Positions 1-11,000 of a stretch of DNA of 64,000 nucleotides are shown piece after piece. Position 1 is the stretch's first letter. Each line of letters begins with the position of its first letter. The notes under the pieces were generated by a model. It ran no database searches. It was given only the letters and a program-made list of their open reading frames with translations, and was not told the origin of the DNA. The stretch spans positions 5,540,501-5,604,500 of the forward strand of contig CP126191.1 of the NCBI GenBank assembly GCA_030272155.1. Direction: 5' to 3'. The stretch comes from Tetradesmus obliquus (taxonomy: Eukaryota; Chlorophyta; Chlorophyceae; Sphaeropleales; Scenedesmaceae). The translations under genes and the position numbers were made by a program.

Positions 1-748
1 AATTACACAGGACGCCAGGTCGCCCTGCAGTCTTCGCCTGACCTGCAGACCACCACTGCTTGCACCCCACCGCCATCTGCAAGCTGACCACAACAACCGC
101 TGCACTGCCTGCTGCTGTTGCTGCTGCTGCTGCCGCTGTCTGAATGGAGCCTGGCGCACCTATCTGGCTCTCCAGCACTGCGTCTGCCGTGTAGATGATG
201 GTTGGCTCCGCCACCTCTATCTCTGGCATGGCTGGCTTGCTGTTTGGCGGCGGCGGGATGAGCTCGTCCAGCTGCTTGGTGACATCAGGCGGCAGCAGCA
301 CCTTGAGGTTGGCCAAAATATCAGACTCAATGGTGGCACCACGCTCCAGGAAGGTCACCAGCTGGTCTTCAACTTCCTGCAAGGGCATGGGGAAAAGGGA
401 GGCTGATGGATGAGGCATGCTGCTGGAGATGATGCATGGGATGTGCGGTGACACAGGCGCAGGCTGCAGCAGCGCGTAGTTGATGCTTGCTGTGTGCAAG
501 AGCCATGTATGCATGGCAACAGCTGACTTTATCGGTGCTGAACATTTGAGTTTCACTGCTGTTGGCAGGCTGGTTGCTTGGCAGGCAGGTTGTGTCAGAG
601 CTGCTGCCTCACCTGCAGTACCAGCTGCTGCTTTTCCTCCACTGGACGTGGGTCCTGCACTAATGTAGTAATACGCTCCATATCCGCCTGCCTGCAGCGC
701 CAAACAGAGTGTATAGGTCAGCCTGCCTGGCGTCACCAAGCTGCTTGC

Positions 749-795
<47 letters not shown>

Positions 796-1154
796 TACAA
801 TGACTCCAGTTTCTCCGGCATAGACAGCAGCGCCCCAAGAGTGGCACGAGGCCCAAAAGACGCAATATCGAACGGCGTTTTTAGCCATTGCTCGACCTTG
901 CTGCCTGCAAACAAGTGGACAGCAGAAATGTGTCAGCGCCTTGTCGTGGAAGGGCTTGCCTAACGGCGTAGGGCACATCACACACGAAAGGATAGATGCC
1001 ACATGTACCAAGCGATGAGCTATACAATGGCGATCCCACTATCTTGTCGTCACCCGCCTGGAAAGCTGCTGCTTGCGCGCACCACCACCGCTGCCCGGCG
1101 ACTGCTCAGCTGATTCGACGCCGAAAGTCTACTGCTGCTATGTGTCAGCATCAT
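1..1154 (-). CDS. Plastid-targeted conserved protein of unknown function (3' end outside window)
   Basis: Four exons fit together in phase on the minus strand: 1154-1054, 900-799, 691-613 and 376 downward. The first codes MMLTHSSSRLSAS and continues to RRAAVVVRASSS, a typical algal chloroplast transit peptide with a VRA cleavage motif. The mature part reads GGKVEQWLKTPFDIASFGPR, then a Leu/Glu-rich stretch with the motif DPRPVEEKQQLVLQEVE, then LERGATIESDILANLKVLLP and a Pro-rich segment. The acceptor at 901 and donor at 1053 are supported by frame continuity (CCA GGC GG joined to C AAG GTC). Exon 4 stays open to the edge, but a GTGCGC donor near 145 and an acceptor near 31 could splice it to a segment reading GDLASCVI. 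The third intron-separated block follows a CTG run inside intron 2. I do not recognise the family and assign no function. The transit peptide and the conserved-looking acidic helices make it a real gene in my view. Confidence 0.72.
750..794. repeat. CTG trinucleotide run inside an intron
   Basis: About 15 CTG units with one GTT interruption lie in the second intron of the plastid-protein gene, directly beside its splice donor at 794-798. Similar CAG/CTG runs recur through the window, in introns and in exons. Confidence 0.9.
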
Positions 1155-2551
1155 CTTGCTAGCGAGTGTAATCGCTGACTCCTGCAGGTATACACGACAC
1201 CCTCAGATCTAGGAGCTGAGCACCAATGCTTCTGCTTTTAAATAGCGTATCTTGTGTCAAGGACCCGTGGTAACTCAGGTGTTGCAGGCAAACACTCCTT
1301 GAACACGCTGAACAGGCCTCGTTGTTGCCTAGGTCTTTGACCATCCTGTGCACGCCTGGACCTGACAACACTGCCTTTTGATTGCCTGATCCGGCATCGG
1401 GATATGCTGGTTACGCGCTTGGTGAGTGGTTATGCTCCTCACCACCGTAGCAGCTCCGTCAGACTGGTCAGGTGGCCAGCTGGCAGCAACTCCATAACAA
1501 TACTTTCCGCAAACGTTAACCAAACGACTAGCTTAAACCTTTCCAAGCACATGCATCGGTACCAGCAAGATCCAGGTGCCATAAACGACAGGAGAGGTGC
1601 TATACACACAGGCCCTGCCGACGTGCCAAGTCGCAGCCTCCAGGCTGCAGCCTGCTTGACTGCATGATGCAGCGATGCTGGCAGCATGCCGCCCTAGAAC
1701 GGCACAGCAAGTTCCATCTGCTCCTGCTGCACTGTAACAATATGCGTGGCTGTGAATGTGCTGAAATGGCATGTCCAGCCGGCCGTATCCGAGGTACACC
1801 TCGCCAGCCTGGCCTGGCAGGCCATAGCGCAGCCGCTGTGTTGGCCTCACGGAATCGCGGCCGCTTGCCTGGGTCCCAGGCACTGTGCCTGTATGTAGTT
1901 TAACACTATGCTGCAAGGTAAGCATTATATGCACGGCCTGTGCATTGCGCAGCGCAGGAACACAACCGAGCTGGGAGTTCTGATCAGCTGCCACGGTTGC
2001 TAGCACAGCCAGCACAGTTGTGGACGTCGCACCGCACCTCGAAAGCCGCAGCCTCAAATAAACATGTGCTCTCATCCACACAGTCAGCGTGCGCCCAAAG
2101 GGCCAATATGAGACGCGTTGACAGCAATGCTGCGCACACAAGCAGCAAAGCATATGCATACACTGGACAGCTGGACTGCTCTTTTATAACATGATACATC
2201 AATGGCACTGCACCACCATCAGCAGACCGTGCAAACCATGGACATGATGAGATGCAGCAGGCTTGCCGCCTGTAATAAAATCCTGCAGAACAGCGGATGT
2301 ACGGCCCAGCTCTTGTCATACCTCACGGAAGGTTTTTACTTTATGTATGCTTGGACCTCGACAACAGGTGCTGTTCTGCTCACCACAACATGTTTGTGAG
2401 CAGGTGTCCTTGCCAGGGGAATTTCCCCTAGTGAATTTGTGCCTCCCAGAACGCCCTCCATGTGACTTCATCCTTTGTTCAATGCATCAGCGGCAGGTGC
2501 TGCTGCCGATGCACTATGCACCTACACTGCAGAGCTGGCAGCTCTTCTTTG
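1155..2551. other. Intergenic region, no gene recognised
   Basis: This stretch separates the start codon of the plastid-protein gene from the kinesin stop codon. It should hold the plastid gene's promoter and the kinesin 3' UTR. A 208-codon open frame on the minus strand (2159-1533) has no recognisable domain and Cys/His-rich, low-information content, so I do not call it. I saw no clear TGTAA signal for the kinesin transcript here. Confidence 0.6.
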
Positions 2552-5500
2552 TTACTGCTGCAGGCCACCAGCCCGCCTGGAAACTGCCAGCCTGGCAGTG
2601 CTGCTGAGGTCCCCACCGCTCCTGTTCACGCGCGGGCTGCTGGCACCGCTGCCGCCGTTGCTGCCGCTACCGCCAGTGTTGAGTGGGCTGAGGCCTGACA
2701 TGCGAGGCGTGCTGCTGCCGCCAGCTGCGGGCGACCCTGGGCTGACAGGCGCGTCCGTGTTGCGCTGCGCTGCACCCAGCTCCACCTTGCGGGCACGCGC
2801 TGCAAAATCAAGCGAGCACTTGGACTCGTTGGCGTTCTCTGCCGCAGGGCTGCAGTTGACCACCAGCAGCGTCTTGCTGCTGCCGCCCAGGGAGTCCTCC
2901 AGCAGGCGCGTGAGCTGCAACATAGCGCATGGCAGCACGCAGGACACAAGCAGCAGCCACAGTTTTTCAGTACCACGCTGCAGGTGACATCCAGTCAATT
3001 CATGTTGGGCATGCCAATACTATTAGGTTGGTAGTGCCAGTGCTGCATGTGTGGCGCCCACCTTGCTGTTGCGGTAAGGCACGTGGCTACTGCGCTGCTG
3101 CAGCGCGGCCACCACGTCGCCCAGCGCTGACAGGCTCTTGTTGATGGCCGCTGCCTCCTTGAGGCGCTCGCCCTCAGCGCCGCTGCGCGACACGCGCTCG
3201 CTGCCAGCCAGGTCGATGAGGTGCATCTTGGAGGACCAGGACGTGCCTGCAGGCACGCAGTGATTTTGCAAGCCGAGTCAGCCACAATGTCTACGAATGC
3301 CAGAGCCGATGTTGGTTCCACTTTGTTTTGCAATATCTGTGTTCTGCACACCAGCAGGGACACGCTGTTGGCAGCCATCTAGCACACTCTGCGCGTGCTG
3401 CTGCCCGCTCACCCTTGGCCGTGTCGTAGCCCTTCACGTAGATGGTCAGAACCAGGTGGCTGCGGCTGGAGTGCTCGTTCATGTTGGTGGCAAACGTGCT
3501 GCGGTGCTGCTTGCCCTTCTGCAGCACAGCCACAACGTCCTCCGCGCCGCCAACTGCCTCCACGCGCAGCCCAGGGATGAACAGGCCCTGCGGCCCCTCC
3601 TTGATGTCCAGCTTGTCACCTGGCAGCAGCGGCGTTAAGTTAAACCAGGCACTAGAGCCAGAACGACCTGTACTGCCACGGGATGACACTGCTAGACAGC
3701 TCTGCTATATTGAAAACTGACGCAGGGACAAACAGTACTGTACGCGAGCAAAGGATGCAGTCCTCTACAGGTGCCCTCGGCTGCCAATGACGCACAGCCT
3801 CCTAGCCTTGCGTGCACACTTTTGCTGAGCCCGCCCGCCAGCCAGCTTGCCCTACCTGAGTCCCTGCTGCCAGCCAGCAGGTCGAAGATCTGCTCGTTGT
3901 AGATCTCCAGCACGCTGGCGGAGAAGGCGTAGCTGAAGCCAGTGCTGCGCTCGCCTGCCGCCCTGAACAGCTCAGCCAGCGCCCTGCTGTTGACTCCGGG
4001 GTCTTCAGCGGGGCCCTCAATGGTGTAGGTTTTGCCGCTGCCGGTCTGGCCGTACGCCATGATGCACACGTTGTAGCCGTCCAGGATGCTTGTCACAAGG
4101 CCTGAGACCTCGTCAAACACCTGCCACAGAGCAGCACACGCATTAGTCGGCGGGACATGCAGCAGCATCAGTTGCAGCAGAGCACAAGGAGGATGCCTCA
4201 ACTGTCAAACACTCCCAAGCCCATTTGCTGTTTGTGGCTCACATACAGTAACTGAATTCTCAAGCTGCAGGGTACACTGCCTTGCAACCACCAATGCATC
4301 TCTGCAGCCCCACATACAAGCACGCACAGCATGCCTGTGCTCACCTGTGCCTGCCCATCCATGGGCCCAAACACGCGGTCAAACTCGTACTCTCTCACAG
4401 ACGTGCCCGCCACGGACAGCGTCTCCTCATCGATCACACGCACAGCTGCCTCGGCGCCTGAGCTGCTGTGCTCTTTTTCGCTCATGGGCCGGATGCGTGC
4501 CAGCACGCGGATGTTGCCTTTGAGCTCGGTCACCTGCAGCAGCGCAGGCAGGGCAGCATTGCATCAACAGCTGTTTCAATCATGCACCTGCCAAGGTTGA
4601 GCAGCAATTGAGTGGGCACATGCTGTTGATAGTGTGTAGCTGCGCACAGCTGCTCACCAGGTTGTGCAGCTTGCGCCGCTTATCAAACTCTTCCCGCCAC
4701 TTCTGCTTGAAGCTCTCCACTTGCGCCAGCGCAGCGCCCTCTGCAGCTGCGATGCGCTTGTCGGCCTCTGCCTGGATGGTGGCCAATGCAGCCTGGGCCT
4801 GGCTGGCTGCGTCCTGCAGCTGCTTCATCTGCTCAGCTGTTGACCGCAGCAGCTGCAATGCAGACGACAGGTTGCACAGCACAATGGTTAGCACGGACGG
4901 ATTGATGGAGGAGCTTTCTATGAAGACGTTGCACACACACTAGACAGGTGCACCTGCTTGGCTGCATGCTGTTCTTCAGTAGTTTTAGTGCTGCTAGGCG
5001 TCTAGTGCACTACTGCTAACCACATGTACCTTTTGATGCTCATTCTGCAGTGCGGTGATCTTCCACTGCAGCTTCTGGCTGTCCGACTCGTGTGCTGCCA
5101 GCTTCTCGCATACCTCTTGATACTCCTTGGCAGATGCCTGCAGCTGCGCCTCGACGTCCCGTGTATGTGCACTGGCCTGCTGCAGCTGTCCCTCCAGGCC
5201 AGCCTTATCCTCCTGCAGCCGTTGAACCTGCTGCTGCAGCTGTTGCGACTGCTGCTGAGCTGCCTCACACTGGCTGGCCAGCTGCTGCTGGTTGGATGCA
5301 GCAGCCGCCTGCTGCTCCTGAGCTGCAGCAGAGGCAGCAGCCAGCTGTGTCTCTGCCTTCTGGCACTGCACTTGCAGCCGCAGCTTGCTCTCCTCCAGCT
5401 GCTGATACTGTACCTGCAGCTGCGAATGACCCTGTGTTGCAACCAGCAGCTGCTGCTGCAGGCCCTCATGTTTGAGTGAGATGTCTTGCTGCTGCTGCAG

Positions 5501-7752
5501 CAGTTCCGCCACCTGGGACTGCAGTGGCTGTCGCTCTGCCTGCACCTGCTCCAGCTGCTGCTGCAGCTCAGAGCATTGTGTTTGCAGCTTGCTTGTATGC
5601 GCGGCTGCCTCTGCAGTTGAAAATTGCACCTGCTGCTGTGATGCTGCTTGCACTTGCTGAAGCTGCTGCTGGGTTCTGTCATATTCAGCCTGCAGCTGCT
5701 GCTGCGCTGTGCTAGCCTTGTCCAGCTGCTGCTTCAGCTCGTCAACCTCTGTTTGCGCCAACAGTAAGGCAGCCACCTTGCTCTGCAACTCATGCTGTGC
5801 CACTTTGCACGCCTCTGCTACCTGATTCAACTCCTGCTTCGTGCTGCTGCTCTGCTGTGCATGCGTGGTGCATTCCTGTTCTAGCCTGCTGGTTGCTGCT
5901 GTCAGGCTGGCTGCCTGGGCGGCCAGCTGCTCTGCATGCTGCTCCGACTCTACTAGTGCCTGATCCTTGCTGCTCAAGGCTGCCTGCGTACGTATATTTG
6001 GAGCATGTAGGTGCATCACAGTGCGTCCATCAAATAAACAAGAACTTGGAGAAGAAAGTCATTCAGGCAGGTCGCCGGCGCATTTCAACCTGCATCTGCC
6101 TTATGAAATGAGCAAGTACATGCTGTGAGGTGCTCATTCAGACCTGGTTGCGCACCTGAAGTTCTGCTACCTTGGCCCTAAGCTGTGCCACATCCTTGCC
6201 TGCTGCCTGCAGGGAGTGCTGAGCATTGGCCTCCTGCTGTTGCTGGCGATCGCGGGTGGTTTGCTGCAGCTGCTGCACCTGCTGTATGGCTTTTTCTAGC
6301 TTGGCCTCCATTTCCCTACACACAACACAGACCATACGTGTGAAAAGGGCTCACACGCATATGATGGTGGCGTGCCAGGTGCACACTCCGCTGATGAACA
6401 TACAGGCCGCGGCTAAACGGCAGCTACATCACCATGCTAGTATTACTAGTAGTCGTTTATGAGCCAGCACTTGCTTGAGGGCCGCAGCATGCTGCTTCTC
6501 CAGCTCTTCTTGCAGCTCCCTGTTCTTGGACTCAATCTCCCTGCTGCTGCGCCTGAGCACATCCATACTGCCGCGCATGCTGCTTGTGCCGCGCAACAGC
6601 AAGTCAATCTGGTGCTGCTGATCAAATAACAGCTCCTGTACCTGCATTACAGCAGTGAAAGTTTGTTGTCGGGCTGTTGCAGATGCTTGTTTGGGTGAAA
6701 TACAGCTTGTGGACATGCACAAGCTGGCCTGGAGGCATCCTACGCACGCAGCCTTGTGGGCCAGCTGCTGACAAAACAATTACTGAGTTTCATTGGCCAC
6801 ATTTGCACCCTGCATGTTCCTATGCTTACCTCTTCTTTTGTTGCCTCGTCCAGTTCATCAGCCTGCAGCTTCTGTAGCGACGTCTCCAGCCTACTGCGCA
6901 GCTGCTCCACAATCTTGGCAGTGCCCTGTTGCAGCAGCAGCAGCACCCCGTCCATAATGGCTGCCTGCCAAGCTTGCTTGTCAAAACAATGCATGTAACA
7001 ATTCGTGGTGACACACAACCCGTTACTAATATCCACACACTCATGTATGGCTGGCTCACCTTGCTGCCAATGGCGCTGACACCGGCAGGGTAGTAGGCTG
7101 CAATGGCTCCCTGCTGCTCACTATCCGATTGAGAGGCTTTCTCTCGCAAACCCAGGTGTTTGTGATTTGCTTCTTCGTCAGCATCCCATTCCTCCTCCTC
7201 AAATTCATCCGCCAGGCCCTGGATGTGCACATGACACAATTCAGCATGCCGGGATACACAACTTTGCCAAGCGCAAATACTCTTTGTGCCGGACACACCC
7301 ACAATAACATGTGGAAAATTCATTGTAGTACCACAATTTAACTGCTCTAGCACTCACCAACTCAACAAGCAACTGCCTGTTGCCTGCCTCTGCTTTGCCT
7401 GTTGCTGTAGCTGGCTCCCCTCCAAGCGTCTTCTTGGCAAGCTCAGGGTCGTACTCCTGCACAGTTGTTATTATTGTATTGCTTAGCTTAAGTGCTTTGC
7501 ATAAACAAGAAAACGTCCACTGTCTGAGAGTTTGGTTATCCTTGCGCATGCTGCGCCTCTCTTATTTACCGCCAAACGCACACAATCACTGCCTACCTTT
7601 GCCTTCTTGAACACAGGCGGCATGTTTAAGGGAGCTGCAAACTTATCTTTTGCAAATTCTACTAGTGTAGCTGTGGCACTTGCATGTTTCAAAGTGCCAC
7701 TGTGTTCATTTGGCGTCAAGGCACTCGACAACAACCTGCCGCACGCCCTCAT
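2552..7752 (-). CDS. Kinesin-14 (C-terminal motor, probable minus-end-directed)
   Basis: About 13 exons. Start ATG at 7752. Exons 7752-7597, 7456-7358, 7218-7060 and 6964-6830 all end in phase 0. They encode a short N-terminal head, an acidic patch ([13 protein letters not shown]) and then Gln/Leu-rich coiled coil continuing through 6641-6471, 6315-6150, 5978-5032 and 4848-4662. The motor follows at the C-terminus, from 4534. It begins with the kinesin-14 neck [14 protein letters not shown], then P-loop GQTGSGKT (near 4050), switch I NEHSSRSH (near 3470), switch II DLAGSE (near 3210) and the last motor helix [16 protein letters not shown] (near 2915). A Ser/Gly/Pro-rich tail of about 80 residues ends at 2552. 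A motor placed last and joined to the neck GN motif is diagnostic of kinesin-14; the subfamily is not assigned. The junction of exons 5 and 6 (6471 to 6315) does not keep phase with the obvious sites. Either the donor lies further on (near 6425) or I misplaced one edge. Likely roles are spindle or cortical microtubule sliding. Confidence 0.9.
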
Positions 7753-7802
7753 GCTTTCAATACAGAACCAATTAGGTGTTTCACTGTCGTTGCTGGGTCA
7801 TG

Positions 7803-7821
7803 CATGTGTCTGTCACACATG
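7803..7821. promoter_or_regulatory. Perfect inverted repeat in the divergent promoter
   Basis: CATGTGT at 7803-7809 and ACACATG at 7815-7821 are exact reverse complements separated by CTGTC. This could be a dimeric transcription factor site; no factor is assigned. Confidence 0.5.
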
Positions 7822-7860
7822 ACATGATGACAAGGAGTGAGGTTCAACTCAAGGTTGCTC

Positions 7861-7893
7861 ACGTTCGTGTGAACGTTGACAACCACGTCAACG
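7861..7893. promoter_or_regulatory. Two overlapping perfect inverted repeats
   Basis: ACGTTC (7861-7866) pairs with GAACGT (7871-7876) across GTGT. CGTTGAC (7874-7880) pairs with GTCAACG (7887-7893) across AACCAC. The two palindromes share bases 7874-7876, so two dimers would compete or cooperate. Chance cannot be excluded for a single short repeat, but two interlocked perfect ones in a short divergent promoter are notable. Confidence 0.5.
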
Positions 7894-8092
7894 CCTCAAT
7901 ACGTTTTTATCGGTGTCAGTCAGCGTATATCCAGTAGTTTATGTTGGTAGCATCGCACCCCACAAAGTCAAAGCAGCAGCACCGAAGAGCACCGTCTGCC
8001 TGACTCTATACTGAACACGAGCAGGATCTCCAAAGGGCGCAGCCCCAACAGACAAATTGATGACTTCCATTTCTGGCAGCAGTTAAACAGTC

Positions 8093-11000
8093 ATGGTCAG
8101 TGGGGCAGCAGGCAGCCATGTGATGGTTCTTTGTCAAGAGCAGTAGCAGCCAGCTGTGTGCATCGCCTTGAGCTCAAGCTGGACTGTTTGTACAACGCTT
8201 GTTATTTCTGCATGCAAAAGTGTTCAACACCGTCGGCAGAGCTGGCTGTGCATGCTTCACAGCTAGCCTGATGTTGCTTGCGCTATTTGCAGTCCATCAG
8301 CTGGGAGGAGCCGGTGATTGCGGGCACAGGCCCGTGTGCAAGGTCAGGACACACTTTTACCTCCTGTGGAGGAAGGTTCTTTGTGTTTGGCGGCAGCGGC
8401 CGCCTGAACGGTGAGCATGTAGTGCTGCAGTGTTCCCTTGCCCGCGACCAGTGGCAGCTGCAGCGTCATGGTACTGCTGCTTGCGATTGAGGAAACCAAT
8501 GCCCACCTGCTGCTGTTGCAGGCAAGGCTCAAACCTTCAATGACCTGTTTGAGCTTGATACAAGCTCATCAGAAGAGTACAAGTGGAAGCAGATAACCAC
8601 CAACGGTAGTGTGCCGCCCCCCAGGGCACGGCACTGCGCAGTAGCGGTGGGTGTCGGATGCAGCAATTATAGTTGTGTCCATGCCTGCCTGAAGCGTCAC
8701 GCACAAGCAGCAGCGAAATGTATTGCAACGTGGTTTGTATCAGCGGCCATCAGCAGGTTGCTTTGATGGCGGTTCACTAATCGCAGCGCAGCAACACCAA
8801 CACATGCGCCACTGACAGCACAATGCTGTTCCTGCAACTACACCCAAACTCCATGTGCGCAGTTGGATGAGAAGCACCTGCTAGTGTTTGGCGGCCTGGA
8901 CAAACGTACACGCTACAACGATGCCTGGGTGTTTTCGCTAGAAGACAAGGAATGGAGCCAGCTACAGTTTGAGGGGCCCTGCCCTGAGCCGCGTGCCCAC
9001 CTCACGGCCACCAAGTTTGGCTCCAAGGTCTTCCTTTTTGGTGGCTATGGCGGAGCAGGCCAGGTCTTCAATGACCTGTGGGTGCTCAGCCGTGGCAGCA
9101 GCAGCAGCAGCAGCACTGAGGACAGCAGCAATGCCAGCAGCAGCTGTGCCATGGACTTCAAGTGGGAGAACCTTACAGAGCAGCTTCAAGGCACTGCCCC
9201 CAGCCCTCGGTTTGACCACACAGCATTCATCTACCCAGTGACACCCAACAGTGACACCTTTGACAAGCTGCTGATCATGGGTGGGCGTGATCTGTCAGCA
9301 ATGCTGCATGACAGCTACGTGCTGGACCTTGCCAGCATGACCTGGCAGACGGAGGGCGCGCCACTGCTGCCTTTTGAAGTGTGCAACAACGTGTGCGACG
9401 ACATTGAGAGCGTGCCCTATCACAAGGTCTTCAGCTTTGGTGGCAAGAAAGGCATGATGCAGTACATGAACACCGTTGAGGTGATGGACTGCGGCAGCCA
9501 GGTTTGGAGCACGCCGCCAGTGGAGGGCGGCAAAGCACCCTGCGGCAGGTGAGCTGCAGCATTTGAATTGAGTGTGGCACGTCTCCAGCAAGGTTTTTGA
9601 CCTTGCTGCCAAGCACATCTGTGCTGGTCCCCTTGTATTATGCGGTCAGCTACTATGCTCACCTGTGCGCAGCGTGCATGTCACTGCCTCTGCACGGGCA
9701 GGTTTGTCGCACCTTACACCTCTGCTGGCCACCTTCCTGCTCTCTGCCATACACTCCATGCTGCAGAGAGGACACAGCCTGGGTGTATGACCCCAAGAGC
9801 AGCAGCCTGCTTATTTTTGGTGGCTGGGCTAGCCGCTGGCTGGGGGACCTAGTCAAGCTCAACGTGTCTGCCATCATTGGCCCGCCGTACGCCTGCACAA
9901 GTAAGCCACAATGCAAGAACAGCAATGCAACTGATCTTCAGAATTCAGTCCTGTTTGGGCAAAGCAGACCGTGTGCTAGGTGAAAGTATTCCTGCAGGAA
10001 TGGTTGTTGAGCTTTCAGGACAACAGCGGCATCTGGCACGTCACTGCTCAATATGCCCCTGTCCCTGCTGCTGCTGTTGCAGGCATCAGCCCTCAGGCTG
10101 GGCCTGTGTACGGTGAGACAGAGATGATCATCAAGGGCCTGCGGTTCAAGCCTGGCAAGGTGCAGGTGCGCTTTGGCAACACAGAGAGGACGCAGCTGCT
10201 GGTGGACGCAGAGTATGTGGACAACGAGACCATCAAGTGCAAGACAGCCAACTACGAGCAGTTCGGAGCCACTGCCGTGGACGTCAAGGTCAGCATCAAC
10301 GGCGAGGGCTGGACCGTCAACAAGCTCAGCTACAGCTACTTCGCCAACACAGCAGCGCGCAACTGCACAGCATTTGGCCCAGGCGTGCTGCCCAACGTCG
10401 TATTTGGCGTTGGCGTGCCATTCCTCATCCAGGCGCGTGACACCCTCAACGAGCGCCGAACCAGTGGCGGCGACCACTTCGCTGTGCGTGTGGTGCCAGC
10501 TGATGGCGGCCTGCAGGGCGATGCTGTCATTGTTGACTTGCAGGATGGCCGGTACGAGGTCACATACAGTGTGCCGCAGCCAGGCGTGTACCTGGTGCAT
10601 GTAAGCCATGCTGACCTAGGCGGCAGCGAAGCAGTGTCAATTCGCGGCAGTCCCTTCAAGGTGGAGGCAGCAGACCCCTGGGTCAAACACAGAGTGCTGG
10701 GAGCAATGCCTGCCAAGCGCGCGGTGAGTGGCGGAGGTGGCAGCCGTCGCTTTACGCTTTTGCAAAGCATGGCAGGCAGCATATTATCTTTATCCATGCT
10801 GCAGTTTGAGCTCAAGTGCGCAACATCCGTGGCAGTTGCAGTACCAGCACAGTTCACCAGCGCATGAGCTTGGCACTAACATTCTTGTTGCACATGCTGT
10901 GCCTGCTGTTTGTGCTTCTGTCTGCTTCAGGGTGCTACGCTGTCTTCAGTGGAGGGTGAGCTGGTGCTGTATGGCGGTGACAAGTCAGGCGTCAGCATTT

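Larger units (their letters stand above)
7753..8092. promoter_or_regulatory. Divergent promoter between kinesin-14 and alpha dynein heavy chain
   Basis: Only 340 bp separate the two start codons, which face away from each other, so both promoters must lie here or overlap the transcripts. Three perfect inverted repeats sit within 91 bp (7803-7893) and are listed separately. No TATA box is obvious. Confidence 0.6.

Noticed and set aside
1533-2159. 208-codon open frame on the minus strand between the plastid gene and the kinesin
   Set aside because: Cys/His-rich without any domain, no splice context linking it to neighbours, and composition like random frames in this repeat-rich DNA.
5024-5715. 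Leu- and Ala-rich plus-strand open frames opposite the kinesin coiled coil
   Set aside because: They are antisense to CAG-rich coiled-coil codons, which read as Leu or Ala on the other strand.
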